64,000 bases of DNA from DATHCB01 sp035319765 (GCA_035319765.1 DATHCB010000147.1:13157-77156), one strand, 5' to 3'; positions 1 through 9,166 are shown, counted from the first letter of the stretch. Numbers and translations: made by a program. Notes: a model not told the origin generated them from the letters alone.

Positions 1-141
1 CCAATGTTCGGGGAGGCCGTATTCACTCTGGGAAGGCACGAATCGCTTAAAGAACTGTTTGAGATCTTTCGCAAACACGGCTTGAATGGGCAAACCCTCG
101 TCAGCGGAATAGATCTCGAAGGAGCGCGAGTACTTGAATGA
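1..141 (+). CDS. Pantoate kinase, C-terminal end (partial)
   Basis: Only the last 46 codons are in the window, ending in TGA at 139-141. The fragment reads MFGEAVFTLGRHESL near its start, resembling the C-terminal part of archaeal pantoate kinase (GHMP kinase superfamily), which phosphorylates pantoate in the archaeal CoA route. The call rests mostly on context: the stop overlaps the start of phosphopantothenate synthetase as ATGA, and the next five genes all act in CoA synthesis. The kinase's ATP-binding motifs lie outside the window, so the family is inferred. Confidence 0.65.
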   Translation, partial: PMFGEAVFTLGRHESLKELFEIFRKHGLNGQTLVSGIDLEGARVLE

Positions 142-935
142 GGATTCCGCCAGATCATCCAAGAGCTGAATCTCTTGAAACACGAGAAAAGCTAATCGAA
201 CAGTATGCTAAGGGAGTCGTAACGCTAGCAGGCTTAATTGCCCACGGTCGCGGCGAAGCCTTCGACTACTTGTTAGGCGAGAAAACAACTCTGTCAGCTC
301 TGAGAGCTATTGAGGCCGCCGCGGCAGCGATGTTACTGGCCGAAAAGCCCGTGATCTCGGTTAATGGGAACGTAGCTGCCCTTGTCGCAGAGGACATTGT
401 AGAATTTTCTCAGGTGGCCGAAGCGAAGATTGAAGTCAACCTGTTCTACAGATCGCTCGATAGGGAAAGAGCCATCGGAAAATTGCTGGAAAAAGCGGGC
501 GCAAGGAATATTTTGGGAATAGGTAAGAATGCATCTGCCCGTGTCGAAGAGTTGAACAGTGAAAGAAGGCGCGTAGACCCCGCTGGCATTTATGTTGCTG
601 ATGTCGTGCTGGTTCCGCTCGAAGATGGTGATAGGACTCAAGCACTCGTGAAGATGGGCAAGAAAGTAATAACGGTGGATTTGAACCCGTTGTCAAGAAC
701 TGCTCAAGAAGCTTCGATCACTATAGTGGATAATATCGTAAGAGCAGCGCCAAAACTCACGGAGGCTGCTACGGAACTGAAAAGAGAAGGCAAAAAAAGG
801 TGCCGACGAATTCTGGCCAATTTCAACAATCAAAAGAACCTCAATGAATCAATATCCTTAATCAACGAACAACTGTCGAAACTCGCTAAGCGCCAAAAGA
901 GCTTGACGTTGGGCGGAAAAGAACTTGAGCTTTAA
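138..935 (+). CDS. 4-phosphopantoate--beta-alanine ligase (archaeal phosphopantothenate synthetase)
   Basis: A 265-residue protein of the archaeal phosphopantothenate synthetase family (DUF137). It joins 4-phosphopantoate to beta-alanine using ATP, replacing bacterial PanC plus CoaA. The family signature is visible at residues 35-50 (AHGRGEAFDYLLGEKT) and 74-82 (SVNGNVAAL), and the length is normal. The ATG overlaps the preceding stop by four bases, suggesting translational coupling with pantoate kinase, the enzyme that makes its substrate. It overlaps the following panE by 11 bases. Family assignment is confident; the substrate follows from characterised archaeal members. Confidence 0.9.
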   Translation: MRIPPDHPRAESLETREKLIEQYAKGVVTLAGLIAHGRGEAFDYLLGEKTTLSALRAIEAAAAAMLLAEKPVISVNGNVAALVAEDIVEFSQVAEAKIEVNLFYRSLDRERAIGKLLEKAGARNILGIGKNASARVEELNSERRRVDPAGIYVADVVLVPLEDGDRTQALVKMGKKVITVDLNPLSRTAQEASITIVDNIVRAAPKLTEAATELKREGKKRCRRILANFNNQKNLNESISLINEQLSKLAKRQKSLTLGGKELEL

Positions 936-1812
936 CAGAATTTTTATCCTCGGTGGCGGGGCGATTGGAAGCATTTATGGAGCGCTTCTCTCGGAAAAAA
1001 CCGATGTTTCGCTGGTCGGAAACAAAGCCCATGTAGAGAAGATCAACAAGGGGGGGTTGAAAATCGTTGGAGATATAAATAGGTTTTTTTTTCCCACCGC
1101 AATCACAGAAATCAAAAGTATACCCGGGAAGGCACTGATCCTCCTTACTACAAAGGCTTATGATTCAGTAGAAGCGATTAGAAGGATAAAAAAGCTCTTG
1201 AAGAAAGATACGGTCATTCTAGTTCTGCAGAATGGGATTGGAAACGAAGAAATTGTGAGGCAGCTTGTCTCCAAGAAGGGCATCGTCCTGAGAGGCCTAA
1301 CAACGATGGCCGCCGAATTCCTGAAGCCGGGGAGGGTAAGATTCTGGAGAGGAGAAACAATAATCGAGTCAAACAGCGAATCTCGCAAAATAGTTAGCAT
1401 TTTCAACCAGTGCGGACTGAAGGCGAGGCTCTCTGACGGAATAAACGCAGAAGTCTGGAACAAACTTGTCGTCAATTGCGTGGTTAATCCTCTGACGGCT
1501 CTCTTTCACGTCCGAAATCACAAGGTTTTGGGTGAATCGTTGAGAGCTGTCAGATACAGTATTGTCGGAGAATGTGCTCAAGTCGCGAAGGCAGAAGGAA
1601 TAGCTCTTCCCCAAGATTTAGCTGTCAGAGTAGATAAACAGGTTGCACGTTACGCCAATTTTTCTTCTATGTATCAGGACATAGCGAAGGGCAATCGAAC
1701 GGAAATAGACTTTCTGAATGGAAAGATAGTTGAGCTGGGAAGGAAGCACCGCATTGAGACCCCAGTCAACGAAACGCTCGTGAGCTTGATAAAATTTTTG
1801 GAGGAGGGATAA
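925..1812 (+). CDS. panE: Ketopantoate reductase (2-dehydropantoate 2-reductase)
   Basis: A 295-residue NAD(P)H-dependent reductase that turns ketopantoate into pantoate. The Rossmann motif GGGAIGS sits at residues 10-16. The catalytic lysine region NKLVVNCVVNPLTAL puts K180 and N184 where E. coli PanE has K176 and N180, and NFSSMYQDI plus NRTEIDFLNG form the C-terminal substrate region. It starts at TTG (925), inside the end of the upstream gene, and stops one base before panB. The overlaps indicate one transcript with the other CoA genes. Confidence 0.93.
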   Translation: MSFNRIFILGGGAIGSIYGALLSEKTDVSLVGNKAHVEKINKGGLKIVGDINRFFFPTAITEIKSIPGKALILLTTKAYDSVEAIRRIKKLLKKDTVILVLQNGIGNEEIVRQLVSKKGIVLRGLTTMAAEFLKPGRVRFWRGETIIESNSESRKIVSIFNQCGLKARLSDGINAEVWNKLVVNCVVNPLTALFHVRNHKVLGESLRAVRYSIVGECAQVAKAEGIALPQDLAVRVDKQVARYANFSSMYQDIAKGNRTEIDFLNGKIVELGRKHRIETPVNETLVSLIKFLEEG

Positions 1813-1813
1813 G

Positions 1814-2584
1814 ATGGAATTCCAACAAAAAATTAGGCAGAGGAAAGGGAAAGAAAGAATCATAATGCTGACCGCCTATGATTATCAGATAGCCAAGATA
1901 TTGGATCAAATGGAAATTGACCTGATTCTGGTTGGAGACAGTCTGGGAATGGTCGTTCAAGGCAATAGGGACACCAAGAGTGTAACTATTGAAGAAATGA
2001 TCTATCACACACAGGCAGTAGCAAAAGGAGTCAAGGAAACTCCGATCATTGGGGACATGCCGATAAATAGTTGCAACACACCCGGAGACTGCCTAAAGAA
2101 CGCGCGAAAATTTCTCGAGGCGGGCGCCAGTGGAGTGAAAGTTGAGGGGAACAAGCGAAAAGCCGTTGAGGCTCTAGTCGAAGCGAGAATTCCGGTGATG
2201 GGCCACGTTGGAATGCTTCCCCAGATGGAAGAGTCATACAAAGTAAAGGGCAAGACTGGTGAAGAGGCTGAAAAAATTCTCAAAGACGCAACTCAGCTAG
2301 CTGCATACGGCGTGTTTTCAATCGTCCTGGAGTGCATACCAGAATCGTTGGCGGCGAGCATAACCTCTAAGGTGACGGCGCCAACGATCGGGATCGGTGC
2401 TGGCAAATATTGCGACGGACAAGTTTTAGTAATAAATGACATGCTGGGCCTAGACAGTCAGTTCAAACCGAAGTTCGTGAAAAGATACGCAGATCTGGAG
2501 ACAATCGTCAAGAACGCCGTTGGGGAGTTCAGACAGGAAGTCCTAGCAGGAAAGTACCCAGACAAGGAGCACACGTATCATTGA
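1814..2584 (+). CDS. panB: 3-methyl-2-oxobutanoate hydroxymethyltransferase
   Basis: A 256-residue TIM-barrel enzyme that transfers a hydroxymethyl group from methylene-tetrahydrofolate or tetrahydromethanopterin to ketoisovalerate, giving ketopantoate. Family motifs are plain: TAYDYQIAKI (20-29), VGDSLGMVVQG (40-50) with metal ligand D42, D81 in IIGDMP, MGHVGMLPQ (129-137), and LECIPESLA with the likely catalytic Glu. It starts immediately after panE and its TGA lies at the edge of the decarboxylase gene, continuing the CoA operon. No anomalies in length or motifs. Confidence 0.95.
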   Translation: MEFQQKIRQRKGKERIIMLTAYDYQIAKILDQMEIDLILVGDSLGMVVQGNRDTKSVTIEEMIYHTQAVAKGVKETPIIGDMPINSCNTPGDCLKNARKFLEAGASGVKVEGNKRKAVEALVEARIPVMGHVGMLPQMEESYKVKGKTGEEAEKILKDATQLAAYGVFSIVLECIPESLAASITSKVTAPTIGIGAGKYCDGQVLVINDMLGLDSQFKPKFVKRYADLETIVKNAVGEFRQEVLAGKYPDKEHTYH

Positions 2585-2604
2585 CTCCGAGAGGAAGCTG
2601 CGAG

Positions 2605-3768
2605 ATGCAGAACAACGGTTTGCCTCAGAAGGAAATTCTTGGAGAGCTTGATTTGAGGCTCGCGAAGGATTTCGCATACGAGTCCGGAAGAATAATTGGA
2701 TCGATGTGCAATAGCCCTCATCGCTTGGCTCGAAAGGTTTACGCACGGTATTTGGAAAAAAACATAGGCGATGTGGGCCTCTTTCCAGCGGTGGCGGAGC
2801 TGGAGGAGGAAACGATCCAGATGATAGGCACCCTATTGTCGAACCAAGAGGCGTCGGGTCACATTATAACCGGAGGAACTGAAGCTAACATCTTAGCTTT
2901 ATGGGCCGCTAAGAAATCAGCAAAGAAAGAAAAACCTGAGGTAGTTGTGCCTGCCTCTGCTCACTGGTCTTTCGATAAAGCCGGCGACTTGCTAGATCTA
3001 AGAATCGTAAGAGTCAGACTCGATGACAAGTTTCAAGCGGATGTCAAGGCCGCCATAAATGCCATTACAACGCATACCATAGCTATAGTAGGCGTCGCAG
3101 GAACAACAGGACTAGGCGCTATCGACCCGATAGCGAGACTCTCTGAGGTCGCCCTAGATAATGATCTGTATTTTCATGTCGACGCGGCATTTGGAGGATT
3201 TGTTCTTCCATTTCTTAGGGCACTGGGAGAGGAAGTTCCAGTTTTCGATTTTGAAGCCCCCGGAGTTTGCTCCATGACTGTCGATCCCCACAAAATGGGC
3301 TTGGCACCTATCCCAGCGGGTGGGATACTTTTCCGGAATGAGAAGATAAGAGAACTAATTTCATGGAACATTTCTTACCTAGCGGGTGGAGAAGCAAAAC
3401 ACGCTTCAATAGCAGGAACACGGTCAGGAGCATCAGTGATCGCCGTCTGGAGTCTACTTAAACACCTAGGCAAAGATGGCTACAAGCGAATAATAAAACG
3501 CTGCATGCGTCTCACGTGGAGGCTCGCGGACGAGATAGAGGACATCGAAGGCCTAGAGATCGTCGCAAAGCCAACCATGAACATAGTCGGGCTAACCTCG
3601 CACACACTGGGCGTGAAGCGAGTGGCCGAGGAGCTGAGACGCAAAGGATGGGCAGTCGCGTTGTTTCCCAATCACATCCGAATCGTAATCATGCCCTATG
3701 TGCGGGAACAGCATATCGACAAATTCCTAGCTGATTTAGAAAACATTGCACATGAACTACGATCATAG
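2605..3768 (+). CDS. PLP-dependent aspartate 1-decarboxylase (MfnA family)
   Basis: A group II PLP decarboxylase of the archaeal MfnA / L-aspartate decarboxylase family. The PLP lysine is in VDPHKMG (K230 counting from ATG 2605) and the PLP-ring aspartate is in HVDAAFGG. Family members decarboxylate tyrosine (for methanofuran) or aspartate (giving beta-alanine). Its place between panB and coaBC argues for beta-alanine supply to the upstream ligase. A TTG at 2581 overlapping the panB stop is open in frame, but I prefer ATG 2605: homologues begin near here and GAGAGGA precedes it. Substrate specificity is inferred from context. Confidence 0.88.
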   Translation: MQNNGLPQKEILGELDLRLAKDFAYESGRIIGSMCNSPHRLARKVYARYLEKNIGDVGLFPAVAELEEETIQMIGTLLSNQEASGHIITGGTEANILALWAAKKSAKKEKPEVVVPASAHWSFDKAGDLLDLRIVRVRLDDKFQADVKAAINAITTHTIAIVGVAGTTGLGAIDPIARLSEVALDNDLYFHVDAAFGGFVLPFLRALGEEVPVFDFEAPGVCSMTVDPHKMGLAPIPAGGILFRNEKIRELISWNISYLAGGEAKHASIAGTRSGASVIAVWSLLKHLGKDGYKRIIKRCMRLTWRLADEIEDIEGLEIVAKPTMNIVGLTSHTLGVKRVAEELRRKGWAVALFPNHIRIVIMPYVREQHIDKFLADLENIAHELRS

Positions 3769-3783
3769 AAAGGAAGCATTTCC

Positions 3784-5043
3784 ATGAACAAACATCCCTC
3801 GAAAGACATAATCGGAACGAAAGGAACTGAGCTGAAAGGCAAGTGCATAGTCCTCTGCATAACCGGCAGTGTAGCAGCCACAGAAAGCCCAAGAATCGCT
3901 AGGTCCCTCATGCGGCATGGGGCGGAAGTCCTCACCGTAATGTCACCAATGGCACAGAAGATAATTCATCCATATATAATGGAGTGGGCCACGGGAAACG
4001 CGGTGACCACAGAGTTGACGGGCAAGATTGAACACATAGGATTGGCTGGAGACCAACCAGAAAGAGCAGATCTCATTCTCGTGGCGCCAGCCACAGCGAA
4101 CACAATAAGCAAGATTGCCTGTGGCATTGACGACACGAGTGTGACTTCCTTGATTTCAACCGCTTTTGGCGCACATATTCCCATGATTATCGTTCCTGCT
4201 ATGCACGCATCCATGTATCGTCATCCAATACTGATAGAAAACATTAAGAAATTGCAAACTCTCGGTCTCGAATTTGTCGGGCCTAGGATAGTAGAGGGAA
4301 AGGCAAAGATTGCAAGAACGAAAGACGTTATCGCTGCCGTTATTCGAAGACTAACGATTGTTCAGGATCTTGCTGGTCTAAGACTACTCGTCACAGCTGG
4401 TCCAACTGCAGAGCATATAGATCCGATTCGGATTATGACCAACAGAAGCTCTGGAAAAATGGGCGTTGCCGTTGCTGAGGAGGCCTTAAGCCGAGGGGCT
4501 GAAGTGACACTCGTTTATGGTTTGGGAACGGCCGCCCCTCCCGCAAGGGCTAATGTGATCTCAGTCGAAACGACAGATCAGATGCACGACACGGTCGTCT
4601 TCGAGTTGAAGTCAAAGAAATATGATGCAGTGGTAGCCACAGCTGCAGCGGCGGACTGGAAACTCACGAAACCGTTTGCTCGCAAGGTTTCAACTCACGG
4701 ACTGAATTCACTGAGCCTAGAGCTGAAGCCGACCAGAAAGATTATCGATTATGTCAAAAAGGCTAGCTGTAACACTTTTCTGGTCGCGTTTCGAGCAGAA
4801 TATAGGCTTCCACGAAAGGATTTGATTGCAAGTGCATTTAAGAGGCTGATTGAAGCTAAGGCTGACCTAATCGTTGTCAATGATGTAAGCAAGAAAGGAG
4901 CAGGCTTTGGGACCGAAACGAACGAGGTTCTTATCATAGATAAGAAGAGAAAAGTCATCCATGTACCAATGTCCCCTAAGCGCGATGTTGCAAGACGGAT
5001 TCTAGATGCCACAAAGGCAGGAATCAAAACAAATCATGCTTGA
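3784..5043 (+). CDS. coaBC: Bifunctional phosphopantothenoylcysteine decarboxylase / phosphopantothenate--cysteine ligase
   Basis: A 419-residue fusion that first condenses 4'-phosphopantothenate with cysteine (C-terminal CoaB half) and then decarboxylates the product (N-terminal CoaC flavoprotein half). The CoaC half shows the flavin-fold CITGSVAA (25-32), the probable catalytic H84 in KIEHIGL, and the PAMHASMY motif (138-145). The CoaB half begins near residue 200 with TAGPTAEHID (204-213) and NRSSGKMG (220-227). It lies 15 bases after the decarboxylase and 24 before coaD, same strand. Length and domain order match archaeal CoaBC. Confidence 0.95.
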   Translation: MNKHPSKDIIGTKGTELKGKCIVLCITGSVAATESPRIARSLMRHGAEVLTVMSPMAQKIIHPYIMEWATGNAVTTELTGKIEHIGLAGDQPERADLILVAPATANTISKIACGIDDTSVTSLISTAFGAHIPMIIVPAMHASMYRHPILIENIKKLQTLGLEFVGPRIVEGKAKIARTKDVIAAVIRRLTIVQDLAGLRLLVTAGPTAEHIDPIRIMTNRSSGKMGVAVAEEALSRGAEVTLVYGLGTAAPPARANVISVETTDQMHDTVVFELKSKKYDAVVATAAAADWKLTKPFARKVSTHGLNSLSLELKPTRKIIDYVKKASCNTFLVAFRAEYRLPRKDLIASAFKRLIEAKADLIVVNDVSKKGAGFGTETNEVLIIDKKRKVIHVPMSPKRDVARRILDATKAGIKTNHA

Positions 5044-5067
5044 CCATGGCTTCAATGTGAGAACCTT

Positions 5068-5553
5068 ATGCAGAAAAAGCTCAAAAAAGTGGCTGTTGGT
5101 GGAACCTTCGACGAGTTTCATAAGGGACATCGTGCTTTATTGCTCAAAGCCTTTGATGTTGGCGAGCAAGTGTTGATCGGCGTGTCCGCAGACAGTCTCG
5201 TGCAAAGAATGATGAAACCTCACTTAGTGGCAACTTATGGAGTGCGTGTAGAAGAAGTCAAAGGTTTTCTGCGGAAGAACGGTCTGCTCGATCGTGCTAC
5301 GATAGTCCCGCTGTGCGATTCTTATGGGGTGACGTTGACAGACGAAAATCTTCAGGGCATAGTGGTAAGCCGGGAAACAGAGAAAGTGGCTGTAGATATT
5401 AACAGAAAAAGGAAGGCAGCTGGACGTCGTGCCTTGGAAGTCGTGACCATAGAAATGATTCCTGCCGAGAATAGCGCACCAATTTCCACGACTAGAATAC
5501 GCGACCTAGAGATTGACCGCGAGGGACGCCTGCTTAAACGGCATGGTTCTTAA
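5068..5553 (+). CDS. coaD: Phosphopantetheine adenylyltransferase, archaeal type
   Basis: A 161-residue nucleotidyltransferase of the archaeal/eukaryotic PPAT class that adenylylates 4'-phosphopantetheine to dephospho-CoA. The nucleotidyltransferase signature GGTFDEFHKGH is at residues 11-21, with the HxGH-equivalent at its end, and the second signature ISTTRIR is near residue 140. It closes the CoA series; only the final dephospho-CoA kinase is missing from the window. Spacing to coaBC is 24 bases, consistent with co-transcription. Confidence 0.93.
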   Translation: MQKKLKKVAVGGTFDEFHKGHRALLLKAFDVGEQVLIGVSADSLVQRMMKPHLVATYGVRVEEVKGFLRKNGLLDRATIVPLCDSYGVTLTDENLQGIVVSRETEKVAVDINRKRKAAGRRALEVVTIEMIPAENSAPISTTRIRDLEIDREGRLLKRHGS

Positions 5554-5591
5554 GGACTCCTCGCTACCATGACTCATTAAGGAGACCAGAG

Positions 5592-6719
5592 ATGAACCTA
5601 GGCGGCGCGCAGAGAGGAACAGCGGTTCTACCACTTCATTATGGGAGAGCGCCTCCTTGGCTTGTTGAAAGAATGATCAAGTTGTCTAAAGAAATAGTCG
5701 CAATTATATTAGACGAATACGGGTCAGGGGCTTTTTTGCAGAGAATCTCCGACCCATACTGGTTTCAAGCCTTAGGCTGTGTGCTGGGATATGACTGGCA
5801 CTCGTCTGGTGTCACCACAGTATTGACAGGAGTCTTAAAAAATGCATTAACACCCGACGAGCATAGCATCGCAGTCTGCGGTGGAAAGGCCAAAGCTTCT
5901 ACTCAAGGACCAACAGAAATCGCAGAGGCAGGCGAGAAATTCAATCTTTCCACGGATGCCATCAATAAGCTTCAGTATGCAAGTCGGATGAGCGCAAAGG
6001 TTGATAGCACCGCGATTCAAGCAGGCTACCCACTCTATCATCATGCCTTTTTCCTAACCGCAGACGGTCAGTGGGCCGTAGTCCAGCAAGGGATGAACGC
6101 AAAGGACAGAACAGCACGAAGATATCACTGGCTTTCAAACCATGTAAAAGAATTTGTCGTCGAACCGCATGATGCGATCGTTGGAGAAGTGAAAAGAGAG
6201 GTCGTCCTTGACATGACGGCTAAAGATAGTCAAGCCTGTAGAAAGACGTCTGTTGATATAGCTCAGGAATCGCCCGAGAAGATAACTAGAATGTTGCAGT
6301 CACTCAGACCGGCTTATCAGAAATCGCTTCAAGAATGGATGCCTGATGCAAAGGCGCAAGGATATGTAAGGAGCGTACTCGTCATGCCTAAGAGCATCAA
6401 TTGGGAAACGCTCACTAGAATTTATGAGTTCAAGCCTAGGAATTACGAAGAGCTTTTGGGAGTTAATGGCGTCGGGCCATCAACAATACGCGGAATCGCT
6501 CTGATCGCGGAATTGATTTATGGGCAACAGCCAAGCTGGAAAGACCCGGTGCGATACTCCTTTGCGTATGGCGGAAAAGATGGAGTCCCCTTTCCAGTTG
6601 ACAGAGAAGCGATGGATGAAAGCGTTCAAATTCTGAAAACTGCGGTCGAAAACGCGCGGATAGGGGATAAGGAAAAGCTCAGATCTCTGCAGAGATTGCG
6701 AAAATACGCTCAATCCTAA
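5592..6719 (+). CDS. DUF763 domain protein
   Basis: A 375-residue protein recognisable as DUF763 from its N-terminal block (RGTAVLPLHYGRAPPWL) and GGKAKASTQGPTEI. A helix-hairpin-helix-like stretch (LLGVNGVGPSTIRGIA, about residues 293-308) suggests nucleic-acid contact. The molecular function of this family is unknown to me. It starts 38 bases after coaD, preceded by a strong Shine-Dalgarno (AAGGAG at 5579-5584). It may be on the CoA operon transcript, but nothing in its sequence ties it to CoA. Confidence 0.8.
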   Translation: MNLGGAQRGTAVLPLHYGRAPPWLVERMIKLSKEIVAIILDEYGSGAFLQRISDPYWFQALGCVLGYDWHSSGVTTVLTGVLKNALTPDEHSIAVCGGKAKASTQGPTEIAEAGEKFNLSTDAINKLQYASRMSAKVDSTAIQAGYPLYHHAFFLTADGQWAVVQQGMNAKDRTARRYHWLSNHVKEFVVEPHDAIVGEVKREVVLDMTAKDSQACRKTSVDIAQESPEKITRMLQSLRPAYQKSLQEWMPDAKAQGYVRSVLVMPKSINWETLTRIYEFKPRNYEELLGVNGVGPSTIRGIALIAELIYGQQPSWKDPVRYSFAYGGKDGVPFPVDREAMDESVQILKTAVENARIGDKEKLRSLQRLRKYAQS

Positions 6720-6750
6720 AGACTGAAAAATAAAAATGGATGAGGAGCGA

Positions 6751-6972
6751 TCAGTCACCCATTACCTTTCGCGCTGCGATCTCTATGTCTTCAGACTTGA
6801 TTGTTTTCCTTCCAGCATGCATTGCGTAGCCAAGAGCTTCCTTAGCGATTTTGATCCCGACTTCCTGCAAAGCCTTTGCCAGTTCCTTTGCTGCTGTTTC
6901 ACTTACACGCTCTGCCCCAGCTTTCTTGCACAGACGATGCATAGGCGCGACAGATAATTCCAACTTTGCCAT
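6751..6972 (-). CDS. Archaeal histone
   Basis: A 73-residue single histone fold that dimerises and wraps DNA. Typical features are the N-terminal helix (SVAPMHRLCKKAGAERVS), the long central helix ending in AKEALGYAMHAGRKTIK, and the closing SEDIEIAARKV helix. It has no eukaryote-like tail. It converges on the CoA/DUF763 transcript, with about 30 bases between stops, and its upstream region is the 309-base gap to the FUN14-like gene. Length matches HMfB-like histones plus a few residues. Confidence 0.93.
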   Translation of the reverse strand: MAKLELSVAPMHRLCKKAGAERVSETAAKELAKALQEVGIKIAKEALGYAMHAGRKTIKSEDIEIAARKVMGD

Positions 6973-7281
6973 AATAGACCCTTCTATTAGCCTCTTTTTC
7001 TATTTGTGACACTATTTATGCTTATCGCATCACTTTTCAACCTCGCTCGCGCTGCATTTTCCCATTATCCCGTTTGTCAAAAGGGTTTCTTGTCTTTGCT
7101 CTAACCCGACTGCAGAATTCAACACGTAAATATCAAACGAGTTGACCAATAGACTCGCCGTTTTACAGGATAATAGAAAAGAAACTTGCTAAGATGGCCT
7201 TTTTGCGAAAACGGACACATTCTGAACCAACCCCAAAATCTAAGAGCAAAATGGACGTAAATGAGTCCAGATGAGTCATAA
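6973..7281. other. Intergenic region between histone and FUN14-like gene
   Basis: 309 bases between divergent genes. On the minus strand CATAAATAG (7012-7020) lies about 40 bases before the histone start and could be its TATA box. No other ORF with convincing codon structure and no RNA gene was recognised here. Confidence 0.4.
7012..7020 (-). promoter_or_regulatory. Possible TATA box of the histone gene
   Basis: CATAAATAG read on the minus strand resembles an archaeal TATA element. It would start transcription near 6985-6990, giving a leader of roughly 15 bases before the histone ATG. Position and composition are the only evidence. Confidence 0.3.
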
Positions 7282-7590
7282 ATGAGCGAAGTCACGATTC
7301 CCGTAGTGTACGAGCTCACTGTTGGCGGATTTGGCGGCTACCTCGTAGGCTTCGCACTGAAAAAAGTGACAAAAGGCCTAGCTTTCATATTCGCCGTTAT
7401 AGTTCTAGCAGTAATCTATCTCGCCTTCAGTGGAATTCTCGACATAAACTACGTTGGATTTGCAACAGACATTAAAGACTCGCTGAATTATGCAGGTCAA
7501 GCCTTCGTGGGAATAGCACCGTTTCTGACAAACCTTCCCCTGATCGGCAGCTTCATTCTAGGCTTGTTCGTCGCCTACAAGATGGCCTGA
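7282..7590 (+). CDS. FUN14-family small membrane protein
   Basis: A 102-residue hydrophobic protein. A glycine-rich segment (GGFGGYLVGFALKK, residues 14-27) is followed by a membrane span (about 31-52, GLAFIFAVIVLAVIYLAF), a polar loop and a C-terminal span (about 83-101). The Gly-rich segment followed by a lysine pair resembles the prokaryotic FUN14 family, whose role in archaea is unknown. It is divergent from the histone gene. Family call is by pattern only; 'small membrane protein' is the safe reading. Confidence 0.6.
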   Translation: MSEVTIPVVYELTVGGFGGYLVGFALKKVTKGLAFIFAVIVLAVIYLAFSGILDINYVGFATDIKDSLNYAGQAFVGIAPFLTNLPLIGSFILGLFVAYKMA

Positions 7591-7726
7591 TCATGTCCTT
7601 GTGCAGATAGCAGGCAATTCCAAAATCGTAGTAGTATGGATTTCCGCCTTACTTGCTGACTCTACTTGACTAGAGTTCGGAATTGAGAAACATTTTAAGA
7701 AACCTTTCTTCTAACTTGCCTACTCA

Positions 7727-7801
7727 GGGCTGGTAGATCAGTCTGGTATGATCGCCGCCTTCGCAAGGCGGAAGCCGCGGGTCCAAATCCCGCCCAGTCC
7801 A
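7727..7801 (+). tRNA. tRNA-Ala (CGC)
   Basis: A full cloverleaf: acceptor GGGCTGG pairs with CCAGTCC and includes the G3:U70 wobble that marks alanine tRNAs. The anticodon stem CCGCC/GGCGG holds loop TTCGCAA (anticodon CGC), and the T-arm is GCGGG / TCCAAAT / CCCGC. Discriminator A is at 7801; CCA is not encoded. No intron. Confidence 0.95.
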
Positions 7802-7906
7802 CTCTGACTAGGCCTGTTTTGCGTTTAGAAGATCAATTTCCATGAAGTAGGCAAATTCTTATTTGTTAGAGTATATTGAAGCTTAACGTTTACCGTGTGA
7901 AAAAGC

Positions 7907-9166
7907 TTGAGCAAACCCGAAAGAACCTCTCTAGAGCTGTTCCGGCTGAAGAAATCGTTGGACAACTTGGCGAAGAAAGAGGGAAGAGGTACCGAACTCG
8001 TTTCATTGTATGTTCCGCCGGGAAAGCAGATCAGCGAAGTACAGGCTACGCTCAGGGATGAATATGGAACGGCCTCGAACATTAAGTCGGATACGACGAG
8101 AAAGAACGTTCAAGATGCAATTACAAAAGTTCAACAGCGGTTGAAGTTCTTCAAGCAAGCGCCGAAAAACGGCTTGGTAATCTTTAGCGGCGCAATTCCA
8201 CAAGACGGACCAGGCAGCGAAAGGATGGAAACATATGTCATCGAGCCGATCGAGCCAATTAAGATCTACCTTTATCGATGCGACGCAAAGTTCCATCTCG
8301 AATACCTTCAGGAGCAGCTCAGAGAAAAGGAAGTTTATGGGATAGTTCTGATGGATGCCAACAGTGCTTCGTTTGCAATATTAAAGAGCAAGAATCTTGA
8401 GATCGTTCAACAAATCACTTCAGGTGTACCGGGCAAGCACAGGGCCGGCGGACAATCGGCTCAGAGGTTCGAGAGGCAAAGAGAAGCAAAACTCTTAGAG
8501 TACTTCAACCGCGTGGGCAAGTATGTTAACGATATCTTTCTGCCGGTGCCTAACCTTAAGGGCATAATCCTGGGAGGACCGGGACCGACAAAATACGACT
8601 TCCAGAAAGGCGACTATATTCAGTATAGTTTGAAGGACAAGATCATCGCCGTCCTCGACACGGCATACGTCGACGAACAGGGCGTTGACGAGATCATGGA
8701 ACGGGCTCCAGAGATTCTTCGCAAGGTGCGCTATATTGAAGAGAAGAAGCTGGTGCAAGATTTCCTCTACCATGTTGGACATGACACCGGTTTAGCCATA
8801 TACGGCGAAGAAGAGGTCCGACGGACGCTTCAAATGGGAGTGGTCAGGACTCTTTTGCTGTCCGAGGGAGTCGATGTAGTGAGAGTGACGATAAAGTGTA
8901 CTGCGTGCGGCTACACAAGACAAGAAACCATGAAAGAACGAGTGCTTCCCAGCTTTCAGCAGAACTTGGCAAAACAGTGCCCAAAGTGTAACACACAATC
9001 TCTCACGCTTGCGGATGCGAAGGACATCGTTGAAGAACTCGCCGAAATCGCGGAACAAACCAACACTGACGTGGAAATGATTTCTACAGAGACAGAGGAA
9101 GGACAAATGTTGAAGAACTCTTTCGGCGGAATCGCCGCTGTCCTACGTTTCAAACCTTCACATTAG
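7907..9166 (+). CDS. prf1: Peptide chain release factor aRF1
   Basis: A 419-residue class I release factor that reads all three stop codons and triggers peptidyl-tRNA hydrolysis. Domain 1 carries NIKS (58-61) for stop recognition, domain 2 carries GGQ (181-183) for catalysis, and domain 3 carries two CxxC pairs (KCTACG near 328, QCPKCN near 357) that probably bind zinc. The start is TTG 7907: an in-frame TGA at 7898-7900 rules out an upstream start, and residue spacing fits the family. It follows tRNA-Ala by about 105 bases. Confidence 0.95.
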   Translation: MSKPERTSLELFRLKKSLDNLAKKEGRGTELVSLYVPPGKQISEVQATLRDEYGTASNIKSDTTRKNVQDAITKVQQRLKFFKQAPKNGLVIFSGAIPQDGPGSERMETYVIEPIEPIKIYLYRCDAKFHLEYLQEQLREKEVYGIVLMDANSASFAILKSKNLEIVQQITSGVPGKHRAGGQSAQRFERQREAKLLEYFNRVGKYVNDIFLPVPNLKGIILGGPGPTKYDFQKGDYIQYSLKDKIIAVLDTAYVDEQGVDEIMERAPEILRKVRYIEEKKLVQDFLYHVGHDTGLAIYGEEEVRRTLQMGVVRTLLLSEGVDVVRVTIKCTACGYTRQETMKERVLPSFQQNLAKQCPKCNTQSLTLADAKDIVEELAEIAEQTNTDVEMISTETEEGQMLKNSFGGIAAVLRFKPSH

